A stretch of 64,000 bases of DNA. It comes from Tieghemostelium lacteum (Eukaryota > Evosea > Eumycetozoa > Dictyosteliales > Raperosteliaceae). The number at the start of each line of letters is the position of its first letter. The first letter of the stretch is position 1. Under the pieces are notes generated by a model. It had not been told where the DNA came from, ran no database searches, and worked only from the letters and a program-made list of their open reading frames with translations. The position numbers and the translations under genes are program-made. Positions 23,389 to 36,153 of the stretch are shown in pieces. The stretch spans positions 783,665 through 847,664 of the forward strand of contig LODT01000034.1 in NCBI GenBank assembly GCA_001606155.1, in the 5' to 3' direction.

Positions 23389-23622
23389 TCTTTGAACACC
23401 AATAATGAAAAAAATGAATTTCAAATTTTTAAAAAAAAAACAATGCTTATGAAATTTCAATAACTAGAAATATTTTAATTCAATCTTTATTAACTTTACA
23501 ATTATTAATTGGTTCAAATTTGGAAATTTTAAAAACTTTAGCTTGATACAGTAACTTCATAGAATTGTAAAACACTATTATTAGATTTTTTTATTTTTTT
23601 ATCTGTTTCTGTAGCTTGTTAA

Positions 23623-25025
23623 ATGACTGAAAAATATTATTGTAAAGACTGTAGAGTTTTATTTATTATCGATGATAAGGATGTTCATAAATATCATTGT
23701 ATTGTGGATTACAATAACTTAAAAGAGATGGTTTTATCCGAAACTGAATTATGTATGCAGAAGATAAAAGAGAAAGTTGATAACATTCAAACTCAAAAAA
23801 ATAAGCATGAAAAATACTTTAAAAACGAGGTGAATAGTCTCTACGAACAACAGATTGATTATATTTCTTCGCAATTTCGTAGATTACACGATGAACTTCA
23901 TTGTAAAGAGGTGGAGTTAAAAAGAGAATTGAAATCATTTCACGATGATAACCAACTAAAGTACACAGAGATAGAATCAAAATTAGAGTTTGAAGAGTCA
24001 CAATCATCAGATTTCATTTCTCACCTTAATGCGCTACCAACTGATCAATTAATTGACCACTTTGTTGATTTTCAAATTGATCCTAATACTCTATCATTTC
24101 AAACAGCCTCTAAAAACAAAAGAAAGTTTGATCAGATTGAACTACAACTAAAAGGTAGTTTGAAGCTTGATTCTACGACAATGCAGATTAGTAACAAGCC
24201 TAAAACCTCTTTAATTGGTCCTTGTCAGTTTCAGAATGATCGTTTAACTCTACAAACCCCATCTGATAAAATTATTCCTGGTAAATTCTCTACTACTTCT
24301 AATCCAAGTTTATCTCTTACCCTTTACTTTAAAAACATCTCAAAGATACATGTTTGTATTTTAATACAATAATTATTTTACTATATAAGATTACTAATTC
24401 TATTAACATATGTATAGTATTCTGAAATGAATGATACAATCACAATTTCACTCATTACCACCAACTATTTAATTGAGAAAAATTGGATGTTAACAAAGAC
24501 CTTACAATCTAGTAAATATACTTGTCATAAAAATAATTTCTCAATAGATTATTAACTATATCATGGTACTTAGACGACGAATTAGGACTATCAAATATAA
24601 TATATTTAAGTGGAATCAATAGAGATGATTTCTTGGACATTAAATCAAAATTAGAAACAAAAATAACATTTCTAAAGATTAATTCTACAGAATCTATTTT
24701 AAATCAAATATATTCTCTTAGTAAACCAAACAGCAGTAATAATAATAATAATAATAATAAGAAAAAACCAACTATAAAAAAAACTCATTTATTACATCTT
24801 TTCAGTGCCTATAAGCATCAATTAATATCGAAAGAGGTTCTAAAAATTCATTTAGAATTATTGTGGGACAAGAATATATCTAATGAAAAATATAATGATA
24901 ACTATATCAAGACAAAATTAGATACCAAATCAATTGATAAATTTCCACCAATACAAATGGATATTAAAGAATTATTATCTCTTACCAGTACAATATCAGA
25001 AGATACCAATACCGACTATAATAAC

Positions 25026-25068
<43 letters not shown>

Positions 25069-26120
25069 GTAATAATAATAATAATAATAATAAGAATGAT
25101 GATGTGATTGCTATAAATAATAATTCAGATAATATTTATTATGTTTTAAAACTGGATGATTTTTCAAAGAAAAATTTTGAATTAGTGAATAATAACCACT
25201 TGTTTTCATTCAACAATGAATTTAGAAGTCCATTAAATAATGGTTTGTTGGACAATAATAATTATATTTTTAGATATTCTGTTAGTAGAGATATCTTCAA
25301 AATATATGATATAAAGGCCATTTCTGCTAAACTTATCCATGAAAAAGGGTTTGATCTAAAGGGTATATGGTTCTACCAAGACAACTATTTTTCCGAAAAT
25401 GTATACTTTTTTGCACAGAACAATATTCACTATATAGAGATTAACCAATCGCCCCCTTGCATTGAAACCTTTAGTTACCCAGATATATATAAAGTTAATC
25501 TATCCATTACATCTTCCATTTTTGATGGTAAATGTTATATTTATATCGTAGGTGGTTTCAATGGAAAGAGCTCCCTGAAATCAGTGTATAGATTTAATCT
25601 TAACAATTTGAATTTCGAAAAACTTTATAATCTGGAAGTTGGTATCTATGGCTCATCATTGTCTATATTCGAAGATAGTTTATATATAATTGGTGGTATA
25701 CATCATTCGACACACCATATCTATACCAATGAGATAATCAAATTGAAATTTATTGAAAAAGATGTTTTGGCTGAGACTCTATTTTCAGGTGAGAAACATC
25801 AAGAAAAGCTTAATCTTATGGCAGCAGGTTGTTATAATTATCGTAATCAATCCATTTATTATATCTCTGGTAAGACATTAAAATTCTATAGATTTGACAC
25901 CATTACCAAGTCAACTAATGAATTAGCATCTTTCCCATTTGTCATTACCAAATGTCCAATGAAATTAAACTTTGATGGTGCCAATTCTATTCGATTACTT
26001 GTTAGTAAAGGAGCAACATTATATAACTATGACATTATATCTAATCAATGGTCTATAATTTATGTACTAAGTCCAAATGGTGATTTTTCAAATGATATGA
26101 TTTCTTTTTATTATAAATAA
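23623..26120 (+). CDS. B-box/coiled-coil and Kelch-like protein, frame interrupted once
   Basis: From the ATG at 23623, a Cys/His-rich start (YYCKDC...HKYHCIV) resembles half a B-box zinc finger, followed by a Glu/Lys coiled coil to about residue 150. A phase-0 splice 24351/24418 with donor GTTTGT and acceptor TATAG extends the frame to a TAA at 24553. A second frame starting just there (reading LTISWYLDDELGLSNIIYLS) runs on to 26120 with no ATG near its beginning and no promoter-like spacer. One missing base near 24552 would join them. The C-terminal part has Asn runs and Kelch-like blades (YIVGGFNGKSSLKSVYRFN, YIIGGIHHSTHHIYTNEI). The alternative is two genes. It is related in layout to the gene at 27357-28988. 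Function unknown. Confidence 0.55.
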
Positions 26121-26296
26121 AGAATCCTAAAGAATATAAATTATTTTTAATAAAAGAACAATGAATTAAAAATTAATTTGTTGTACAAAAAAAGAAAAAA
26201 GAATGCAACAGAAACAGAATTCTTTTTGGAAAAAATTTTAATATAAAAGAGAAAAGTGCACTTTTCTCTTGCAAATATTTTAATTGAAATTAAAAA

Positions 26297-27283
26297 ATGT
26301 CAAGTGTTAAAAATGTATTTGTTTTAGGAGGAACAGGTTATATTGGTGGTTCAGTATTACATAGATTATTAAAGAATTCTGATAAGGATAAATATAAATA
26401 TACAGCATTAGTTAGATCTAATAACTATGAGAATGAAATGAAATCACTAGGTGTTGATACTGTACAAGGTGACTTATCTAGTTTAGATCTTCTATATGAA
26501 ACTGCAAAGAAATCAGATATAGTAATCAATTGTGCAGATGCTGATCATCTTGAATCTGTACAAGCACTTGTAAATGGACTAAAAGCTAGAAATGATAAGA
26601 ATTCAATATACCTTCACACCTCTGGAACTGGTCTATTAATAGACCTTTTAAAAGATGATGAGGATCCAGTTGATGACAGTGACATGAAACAGATTCTAAA
26701 TATACCAATGAAAGCTCTACATAAAAATGTAGATCAATGGATATTTGATAATGCTGAATCTCATTTACAATATGTAATAATTGCACCATCAACTATAAAT
26801 GGTCTATCAAGTAGTCCATTTAAAAAGAATTCAGTTCAAGTAATTACAATGGCTAGAGCATCTGTTGGTGTTGGAAAAGCAGGATATCCTCAGTCTCATA
26901 GACATGGTAAAGATCGTTGGAATAATGTACACATTGAAGATTTAGTAGAATTGTATAATTTAGTTTTACAAGGGTTGATTAGAAAATCCATTCCCTCTGG
27001 TGTTCAAGGTGGTTTCTATTTTGGAATTACAAATGAACATACTTGGGGTGAAGTTGCTCACCACCTTGCTAAAGAACTTAAAAAAATTGGAAAAATTCAA
27101 ACTGAAGAAGTAATTGAATTTGACAATGATACAATGAATAAATATTTCAATAATACTGGTTTTGGTGAATCTAGAGGTGTTGCTAATCGTGCAAAAACCT
27201 TAGGATGGAAACCAACTCATCCAAATGTTTATGAAACAATACCAGAGGAACTTAAATATCTAGTTGAATCCAAACAAATTTAA
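26297..27283 (+). CDS. NAD(P)-binding atypical/extended SDR (NmrA/epimerase-like), 328 aa
   Basis: The Rossmann motif FVLGGTGYIGGSVLHRLL is at residues 8-25, followed by TALVRS and GDLSS, where the cofactor ribose and adenine are normally held. The middle has LHTSGTGLL and VIIAPSTINGL, as in uncharacterised epimerase-like proteins of fungi and amoebae. The canonical YxxxK dyad is not evident, so it may be a sensor or an atypical reductase. Single exon with an AAAAA-ATG start. It lies between two B-box/Kelch-like genes on the same strand. Substrate unknown. Confidence 0.85.
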   Translation: MSSVKNVFVLGGTGYIGGSVLHRLLKNSDKDKYKYTALVRSNNYENEMKSLGVDTVQGDLSSLDLLYETAKKSDIVINCADADHLESVQALVNGLKARNDKNSIYLHTSGTGLLIDLLKDDEDPVDDSDMKQILNIPMKALHKNVDQWIFDNAESHLQYVIIAPSTINGLSSSPFKKNSVQVITMARASVGVGKAGYPQSHRHGKDRWNNVHIEDLVELYNLVLQGLIRKSIPSGVQGGFYFGITNEHTWGEVAHHLAKELKKIGKIQTEEVIEFDNDTMNKYFNNTGFGESRGVANRAKTLGWKPTHPNVYETIPEELKYLVESKQI

Positions 27284-27356
27284 AAACACCCTGTATCTAT
27301 AATTAAACCATTCTTATCTATATATAAATCTTTTTTAAATTAAAAATCGAATAAAT

Positions 27357-28988
27357 ATGATAAAAACAATTTCAAAAAATCTCAACAAACATTTAAGTTG
27401 TGTTTTTCCTCAAAATTTAATTTTATTACTTTTAGAATTACACAATATGAATGCATGCACTAAAGATACTCACATATTAGAAACAAATTTATATTGTAAT
27501 ACATGTAAATATTCTATATGTGCAAAATGTATTAGAAATCATAAGATGCATGATATTGTAGATTCGGATTCAGTTTATGAAGAGTCTTTAGAAGATGCAG
27601 GTAAATACCAAGAAAAGTTAAAAGAGATTTTAATGAATAGAAAAACGGATATAGAATCATGTGAAACCTCAATGCAAGAGATAACAGCACTCTATGAGAA
27701 ACTAAAAAGAGAGATTGATATCATGTTTAGAGAATACGTAGACATGATTCATTTTAGACAAATTGAAACCAAAAGAGAGTTACAATCATTGTACGATGAT
27801 ATACTTGAACATCATATGATGCAATTGTCAAAATTAGAAAATGACAGTATCTCTATTGATAGTTCACTACTACAAATCAAACAACTTTCAGACGGTACAT
27901 TAGAAGACAAATCATCATTTGTTCAAAAATTTTCAAATCTAAAGATATCAAACACTGTCAGCGAAAAGAGTGAAATTGACAATGCAATCTATTCTTTACC
28001 TGTTAAAATTAATCGTAAAGAAGTTCAACAACACTCTGAAAAATTTCAATATCTAAAAATTATGGATACTCTTGTTAAACCAATTCCTATTCAGCCTATA
28101 GTTGATATAAATATTAATGGTAATGGAAATGATAAACCACCAAAATATATGTATTCCACAGATATTCTGAGTTTGGAGATTTGGGATTTGAATAATAACA
28201 AGTCAATAGTTATTAAATTACCACAGACTACATTTTCAGTGGGTAGGTACTTGATTACCCAAAATCAGATATCTACACCAGATTGTATATATCTATTTGG
28301 AAGAAGTCATGGAATGAGATTAGATTTAAAGAAAGAGATTTATCAATGGGAACAAATTGATTATGGGGGTAAAGTTTTACCAGAATACACATCGACTATA
28401 TATCACCCAACTAGAAAAGCTATCTATATTATTGGTGGTTTGACTGGTGGTGGTAATTTACCTGAAAAGAGAATTTTTAAATATTTTGTTGATCTTGATC
28501 AACTAGTTGAGATAAATTGCACACTGATACAACCTACACAATGTCCAAGTTTATCTTTTGTTGATCATTATATTTATATTATTGGTGGTAGTACTCTTAT
28601 AAATCGAGATATACAAAAATTTGACACTATTGAAAACAGAATCTGTCTAGTTACTAATATGGATATTTCAAGCCCCTTTAGTGCCTGTGTAGTTTATAAT
28701 GCAGTTTATATGCATGCCTCTAAAGATAATTCCTTTCACAGGTTGTTCAATAACCAAATATATACTCTACCGTCACCACCGATAATTGTCAAAAATATGG
28801 CACTCTCAAGACTATACCATGACAATGATGAAGGCTGTATATATCTCCTAAATGCATATTCAGGTGATCGTCTCTACAAATTTGATTTACCAAAGAGTCA
28901 ATGGTCAATTGCAATTCCAAAGCTATCCAATAAAGTTATATCCTATGATAATATAATGTTCAGTAACTTTTGTAATAAAATAAAATAA
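27357..28988 (+). CDS. B-box zinc finger, coiled-coil, Kelch-like protein, 543 aa
   Basis: A B-box-like zinc site (CTKDTHILE...LYCNTCKYSICAKC...HKMHD) covers about residues 34-65. A coiled coil covers about 75-190 (EKLKEILMNRKTDIESCETS onward). The C-terminal half has Kelch-like blades with the doublet IIGG (AIYIIGGLTGGGN, IYIIGGSTLI) and blade-ending W/F residues. This B-box-coil-propeller layout resembles TRIM-like proteins without a RING finger. It is a paralogue in layout of 23623-26120. No intron is needed. The ATG at 27357 gives 33 residues before the B-box; an internal ATG (MNACTK) is an alternative start. Confidence 0.75.
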   Translation: MIKTISKNLNKHLSCVFPQNLILLLLELHNMNACTKDTHILETNLYCNTCKYSICAKCIRNHKMHDIVDSDSVYEESLEDAGKYQEKLKEILMNRKTDIESCETSMQEITALYEKLKREIDIMFREYVDMIHFRQIETKRELQSLYDDILEHHMMQLSKLENDSISIDSSLLQIKQLSDGTLEDKSSFVQKFSNLKISNTVSEKSEIDNAIYSLPVKINRKEVQQHSEKFQYLKIMDTLVKPIPIQPIVDININGNGNDKPPKYMYSTDILSLEIWDLNNNKSIVIKLPQTTFSVGRYLITQNQISTPDCIYLFGRSHGMRLDLKKEIYQWEQIDYGGKVLPEYTSTIYHPTRKAIYIIGGLTGGGNLPEKRIFKYFVDLDQLVEINCTLIQPTQCPSLSFVDHYIYIIGGSTLINRDIQKFDTIENRICLVTNMDISSPFSACVVYNAVYMHASKDNSFHRLFNNQIYTLPSPPIIVKNMALSRLYHDNDEGCIYLLNAYSGDRLYKFDLPKSQWSIAIPKLSNKVISYDNIMFSNFCNKIK

Positions 28989-29049
28989 TAATCTATTTAA
29001 TTTAACATTTAAAAAAATGAAAGAGGTTTATTATAATTTATAATGAGTT

Positions 29050-32000
29050 TTAAATGGAATCATATTTGGAGAAAATGGAAATTTTTCTATCTAAACTACA
29101 ACACCAAATTTCGAATTTATTTCCACTGAGTGGAATAAGAGCTGAAGAATGTATAGCTTCTTTATGAACTTTTTTAACATGTTCAATTAGTCTTTGATTG
29201 TTTTTGAGATCAAACATTACCATAGTACCATCAAAACATGAACCCATAACAAATTGAGAATCCAATTGTAAGACATGAAGAATTCTGCTGGTTGGATTAT
29301 CAATCTTTTTCAAGAAATCACCAGTGTAATAGTTGTGTGTGAATATGGATTTCTCCGAAACAGACCAAATTTCATTTTCAATTCTCTTTATAGAGTGAAT
29401 TGGGTTATTGATACCAGAATGTATATGTGAGTTATTCCAAATCATTTGGAATGATGGATAATCATAGACACCCAAGAAACCTTTATCAGTACCTATCCAA
29501 GCTTTTCCTTGTATACTATGAATGTAGAAACTGGTAATTTGATGAATTTGTGAATCCAGTGTCTTTACAGGAATTAGTTTTTTGGATTTATGTTTTGTCT
29601 TACTGATTACTCTTAAATAGGATCCTGATTTTTCTTTACAATTGGCCAAAACATTTTCATTGTCGTCTAATAGGTAACTGACATAATTCAGTTTAATTAA
29701 TTTTAACATTTTATATGGAGCTTTAGTCTCGAATACCAATATACCTTCATTGAAATATGCCCATACTTGAATATCATCTTGATCTGAAGCCTTATTTAAA
29801 TTGTTTAAGACTGCTTTGGCACCTGAAACTTTCTTTTTGACAATAATCATTCCATTGATTCTGGAGGCTTCGGAAATCTTTATAAGATGTACTTGAGCCT
29901 TTGTTACAGAGTTGTAAACTGCCACACTTCCATCTCCGAATCCAACCCAAATCTGACTGTCTATACCTACAATTGGTTTAGGTACGTGTAATAGACAATG
30001 AATGGAGGAGTGTAAAGTTCCAGGTTGAACCCAGTTACTAAAAGAGAGAATTTCATTGGCATAAGATGCAGATGATCCGTTGGTGTCACTACTGAGGTTA
30101 CTAGAGTTTGTTACATTCATATCAATGGAAGATGTAATCATTTTATCAAATGAAACTACGGAGGTATCTAAAGGTGTTGATGAAGAAGATAGGTTTGGAC
30201 CTTCATAGGTATAACTTCTGGATCTTGAACTACCGGGTGTAGAAGGCATGTCAAATGAGTCATTTTGATTCAAAGTAGATTCTAAATCTGGAAGTAGAGG
30301 TACAACCAGTTCTTTAGTTGCTTGGAATTCAACTTTTTCATTCAATGAAAATGAGGATTTCATAGATTCAAGTCTATCTAGAATGGTCTGGAAAGATGGT
30401 CTTTTGTTAGGGTCGCCTGACCAACAATCTGCAATTAATAGTCTCATTAGTAACGGACATTCATCTGGTATCTTTGGTCTGAGTCCAGCCATGATTTTTT
30501 CCTCTAAAATAGAGTTCCATTTATATTGATCATATACGTCTTCAAATGGTAATTCACGTGTTATAATCTCCCAAAGAATGATACCATAGGAATAGATATC
30601 AACCTTTTCAGTGTACTGCTTATTTAGCATAATCTCAGGTGCCAACCAACGCCAATTGAAAACAGTTCTACCTTTGACTTCGTTACCTAGTAAAGGTTTA
30701 ATTGACAATCCAAAATCTGAAACCTTTGCATAGATATTGTCCTTATTAGGTCCACCAAGGAGGATATTAGCACTCTTTAGATCTCTATGAACTATAATTG
30801 GTTTACAACTGTGAAGGAAGTTCATACCCTTAGCTATATCCAATGCAAGTTTGAATACAAGATTCCATGTGAAAGGGTCTGGTGAATTGTGAATATACTT
30901 ATTCAAATCACCAAATTGTAAAAGTTCAGTTACAATGCAGAATGGGTTCAAAGTTACACATTTTAGAGACACTATATTTTCATGTTGCAATTCACCAGTG
31001 ATTTGAGCTTCATTTCTAAATTCACGGAATTTTTCAGAGTTATCTCCATCTTCGGTATTGAGATATTTGATGGCAACTTCCTCTAGTGATTGAGTCCATT
31101 TACCACGATATACAGTTGCATAAGAACCAGTTCCAATGGTAGGACCAACAGTAAGATCACTGAATGGAACAATAGAGAATTTTGTAGATCTCATAGTGAG
31201 TTCAAATGCCAGTTCACTGATTGCAATCTTATTTGTATTTTTACAATAGACGTAATCTTTACCTTGACTTGCCTCTTTTTCTAGATGATCCATAGCAAAC
31301 AAAGTAGCACCTTGAATACCAGACTGAATACAATGACCACAAACAACAGACATTCTTTCTAAACGACCTGGGAAATACCACATTACAAATGATGAAATGA
31401 TATCTGTGAGTGATTTTAGAAGTTCATCGTTTTGGTCATTTCTAATGGAGAATTTCAATTTGTATTGGTTAGGGAAATACTCAATAAAACATTGACTATT
31501 GGAATTGGATGATGCACCACCCCAAAGTTCTTCTTTTGATAAAACCATACCACTACTCCAGATATAAAGTGGATTGTAAAACTGTAAAAGCTTCACAGAA
31601 AGTCTAGAAAAGAAACCTTTTGGAAGAAATTGGAATTCATAGACTCTCTGATGTTCTTTGGTGTAAGTTGGTAGTGTAACTCCTAACATTTCCAGTAGAG
31701 ATAAATTAGCTTTTGGTGAGGCACCAATGGAGTTGTTAGCTTCAAAAGTTGGCCATACATCAGACATGGATAGAGGTCTTTCTTCAGAGAACAGTAATGG
31801 AATGACCATGGAATTATCCTCAACTGAGTTGTGAAGCAACTCAAGTTTCTCCAATAACATTGGTTTAAAAGTACTCTGTGGATAGTCATCCCAGACATTT
31901 TTGATTTTGTCTAGAATCAACATACCATTTTGGTGACGTAGTTTATGTATACTTGTAAAGAGTCTGGACATCCATTGACTGTCTAAGAAAACAAGATTCT

Positions 32001-35000
32001 TTAGGATATCTGCATCGGCTTCATTCATAAACATTAGAATATCTCCAGTTTGGTAGAGATACTTTAGAGCTTCTTCTATATCTCTTGGTTCAAGTCCTAA
32101 AATTCTACAATGTTTCTTTATGGATTGAATGGTGGCTATAGGCATTTTGGAACTTTGTGATCCAAAGTCTCTAATGGATTCTGAAACTTGATTTTTCAAA
32201 ACAATATAAGGTATTGGAATACGACTCTGGAATGGCTTTTGGTGACTTGTTTGTTGTAATCTCATAGCTAGTTGTTTGATTTGTTTTAGATTTCTGTAGT
32301 TACATGTAGAGAAATCTACAATATTACTAAATCTCTGGAATGTCTCGTAGGTGTCCAATCTATAGGGTATCTTTGTACGATCATCATTGACTAAACCAAC
32401 TAGATATACAAGTGAACCTTTAGATTTTGTGTGAATAATTTCAAGCCAATATTCAATAGTTCCAATATTCACATTTTGTACATTGTAAGTAATGATGAAT
32501 ATAGATTGTGGACTGAGGAAGAATGGCAGTACAGGTTGATACAAGTCACAACCGTTAAAATAAAATAATTTAAATGTTGTTTGATCCATCTGCCAATCAT
32601 GTACAACTGTTGATGTCTCTAGTAACATGGTAGTCTGAAGATCTTGGAAGGATTCACGTGGCTTCAAAGTAGATCTTCTTAAACTATTATAAAAGCCAAT
32701 CTTTTCATTGGTCTCGTCACCAACGATACATAGTTTAACTTGACTATTTATGCAATAGTCATATTTAGTATTACAAATGTGGGTAATCTCCTGAGAGATG
32801 GTATTGGACAAAAATGGTTTTTCATTATTACTTGGACTGGGGGTGTTAGGGGCATTGGCCAGAGTGTTTAGATAGGATACATTTACATTGATATGATCAG
32901 TATCGATAGGTCCTTTCCAAGTGACAACAAATTTTGATTTTACAGGTGAGTTTTCGTGGAGTGTCTTTTCAAGGTTACTAGCTGACATGGATTGGTACTC
33001 AACTTTTGTAAAATCATCTTGACCTTCTGCCAAAGGTACAAAAGATTTAGTTGCCAAAAGAAACTCATCACCAACATTGATTGAATAATCAGAGAGTTTA
33101 CTGTGATTGGGTAGAAACATTGGTAAGAAGTTATTCTTACTAATGAGAGCTAGTGAATAAGTTTGGTAGTTTTTAGAGTTTTGAATAAATGATTGCATAC
33201 TGATACCTGATGGTGACGATTGTACAGCATTAAATTCAGCAGAGAGGCTATTTACAATGTATTCAATAGTCTGATCAGCATCAAAAAGTGTACTTGCTGA
33301 TTTTGATTCATTAGAGAACTCAAAACTGTGTAATGGTGCAACTTGTATAATATCCATATTTATAAGTCTATTGTGATTAACCAATGGTATTTCATTAGAG
33401 AGTTTTTGTGTGTAACCGGATACTGAAGAATTAGTAGGTGACTGGTCGGAACCCTCACTGGTATTAGTGTGGAAGAACCCTAAATGTGATGGATCGTTAA
33501 GAGACATGAATTTTGACAGTTGATTATTAATTATATGCTGTGGAGTTGAAAATGGGTCGACATTGAGTATACATGATTTTGCTGAATTTGGAAAAATGAA
33601 TTTCAATTGCATTGTTGTTAAATTATTAGTATTATTGTTGTTGGTTTTTAGAGTGGGTTTTTTTGGACGGAAGAAGAGTGTGGTGTCAGATTCGATATCG
33701 TACATCCATAAAGGTAGTTCAGGTTCACATAGAATTTCACCGTCATCTGTTTGTACTTTACAAGTGTCTTCATTGTATTTTACAGAGATTTCGTAGTCTT
33801 CACCTCTGGAACCTATGTTTAGATCAGAGAATTCAATATCACAAATGATTCTGTTGATTAGTGATTGAATGGTAAGACTGGATGGAACAGTTACTTGGCG
33901 ACTGACAATAACGCTATCAGACTGAATTTGTATCTGCACAGTTGTGTTCTTTGAGTATTTTAAATGGAGAATTTGGCAACGCTTTCTATGTGATTTTCCA
34001 GAGTAGGAAGTTTTCAATTCATCAGCTGTGAATTTCTTACTGAGACTTATGGATCTGTTTCCTGGACTATTGGTATTCGAAGAGCCAGTACTGAAATTTA
34101 GGCCTATACCAAGTGAAGTGTCTCTACTCATTAATGGGTTTTTCAATGTCAGGAAAGGGTTCATTGAATTTCTACTGTTATTACTGCCGCTGTTAGAGGT
34201 TGAAAGTGGTGGAGGTATAGGTTGATAGGCACGAAGTGAGTGTATAACCTCTTTATAGAGGTTAAAGTATAATAGACACTTGGAATCTACAGTAGAGTTT
34301 TTTCTAAATACTTCTTCAATACTGCTAAACTCTAATTTAAAAATACTAGTTGCTGTGATATAAGCTTCCTCTTTGGAAATGGATGGTGTGGTTGTTATAT
34401 TGTTGAATGGTGTGGCTTCAGTACCTTTTCCAACTAATTTCAGTATAAACAATTGAATTTGTTCGTGGGTTGTTGCAGGTAGTTTATGTACAATATCTTT
34501 CTGAGAGAGTACATCGTTGAGTATCTTACTAAGCTCAATAAAGATTTTACTGATGATTGGTTGGGAGGTACTGTTGGCTTTGAAATTGGTGACAATTGGA
34601 CAAATGAGTTTAGTGAAAAACAGTCTCTTTATAATGTCAATTGACAATTGATCATTCCCACTATTTTGTGAAATCTGACAATCTACAATCTTAAACATCT
34701 CTACAATTACATTTGGGATCTTTTCAAAGGATCTCAAGACGGTATTGATTATCGAACTGGTACATTTCACCAATTCATTGTGAATTATTTCAAAATTATA
34801 TTGTGTTGTTGTGTTGGTTGTGGTTTGTGGGTATGGTGGTGTGGAAGATGTTGATGTTGACAATGATGATGATAATGTTGAAGGTGTAGATGGTGATGGT
34901 GGTGGAATTGAATTACCACTGCCACCCAATGATGCTGATCCTGATCCATTGCTACCTAATGTCAATCCACCTCCAAAGCTATCAGCATTATGTTCAAATG

Positions 35001-35519
35001 ATAATATTGACTTACTACTTGGACTGGGACTGCTATTAACTAGTGTGTTGGAGGTTGTGGTTGTGGCTACATTTTGTGTAATTTGATTTAGTTGTGGTAA
35101 TGTTGCAATATATTCTTGAAAATGTGTCATTTGTTGGAACAGAATTTTCTCCATAACACCACCTAAATGATATTTCAAATAGGTTGCAATCATTCTATGT
35201 ATTACACTATAAAACCAGTGTTATTATTAACACTATTTGACTAAATCTAAATAAAGAAATATACATACTTTTGTGGTGATTGAATTGAATTTATATCATT
35301 TTCATTCAATGATGAAGTTAAATTTGCATCAGCAAGATTAAATTGTAAAAATTCTTTTAGTAAAAATAAATATTGATCATCCATTAAGACAATCAAACTG
35401 TTGAGTATCTCTGTAGATTTTTGTGCATTTATGCATTTATTAAGTGCATCAAATAGGGAATATGAAAATTTAATATCTGTCAATAGTAATAGGTTTTTGA
35501 AAATAACGATTTTTTCCAT
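29050..35519 (-). CDS. Roco-family protein: RasGAP, ubiquitin/FERM-like, Roc-COR, TKL kinase, WD40; 2131 aa
   Basis: Exons 35519-35269 and 35194-29050 join in phase across a 74-bp intron. The N-terminal about 270 residues look like a RasGAP domain (SYSLFDALNKCINAQKST, ATYLKYHLGGVMEKIL, IKRLFFTKLICPIVTNF). Residues about 470-650 hold two ubiquitin/FERM-F0-like stretches. A Roc-like segment starts near residue 900 (QVKLCIVGDETNEKIGFYNS) and leads into COR (IPIPYIVLKN, FLDSQWMSRLFTSIH). The kinase (about 1438-1690) is complete: GTGSYATVYRGKW, VAIKYL, HRDLKSANILL, SDFGLS, WRWLAPE. The C-terminus has WD40-like blades. Roco proteins are cytoskeletal and signalling kinases regulated by their own GTPase. 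No LRR is seen. The P-loop lacks GKT/S. The ATG at 35519 is the first in a frame that otherwise opens with TTG. Confidence 0.88.
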
Positions 35520-35779
35520 TTTTGATATGAGCGATGATGAGTGTGGGGTATGAAAAGTGTCCAAACACTAACAAATATATAAATAAAATTATTTATAAAT
35601 AGAGATGATGTAAATTTAGTTTTTGACAGGTCTAAAGGGGGGTATGAAATGATTATAAAAACTTCAAAACATAAGGAGATTTTCAAAATACTTTCGATAA
35701 AACAAATAAAGTCGAAAATTTGAAAAAAAAAGCAATCAGAATGACAAAAAGAAAATTATTTTTTTTTTAAAATCTGAGG

Positions 35780-36129
35780 ATGGAACTGAATCCAATTTTA
35801 GATCAAATTGTACTACATAGAATTTTTTTTGATTTTAAAAATATCGCTGGTGTAAATTTAGATTCACCACAAAATCCACCCGGTAATGTTCACTACATGA
35901 ATCTATTGTTAGGTACATGTTAAATTTCTTGTTTCATTTCTAAGAAAAAAACCTTGACTCAAGATAAAACATTAATATAAAATCTATAGAAATTTAAAAG
36001 ATTAGTGTCTACGATATTATTAATATAAAATTTAAAAATACAGATGTTATTTTTAGCAGTTTTCATATTGAAAATTTAAACTCATCTCTTCATCTGCTTC
36101 ATGAAATTCTGTGTTTTTTTTTTTTTTAA
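35780..36129 (+). pseudogene. Possible 5' fragment of an F-box/FNIP-family type gene
   Basis: From an ATG at 35780, 44 codons read MELNPILDQIVLHRIFFDFK..., leading to a donor G|GTACATG at 35912. A phase-correct acceptor at 36043 (AATACAG) gives about 28 more codons (FSSFHIENLNSSLHLLHEIL), which end in a T14 tract and stop 25 bp before the PIG-N ATG. The opening resembles the N-termini of dictyostelid F-box/LRR family proteins. A whole gene cannot fit, so this is either a truncated copy or chance. The rest of the 634-bp spacer between the Roco and PIG-N genes shows only A/T-rich promoter-like sequence. Confidence 0.3.
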
Positions 36130-36153
36130 ATTGAAAAAAACAAAAAGTTCACC

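Noticed and set aside
24633-26120. Kelch-like frame as an independent gene
   Set aside because: It has no ATG near its start, opens in TTG, and no promoter-like spacer separates it from the upstream B-box exon, so it is treated as the 3' part of that gene, with moderate confidence.
34811-35086. Plus-strand frame antisense to the Roco N-terminus
   Set aside because: Asp/Val/Pro-rich shadow of the Ser/Thr/Pro-rich coding strand.
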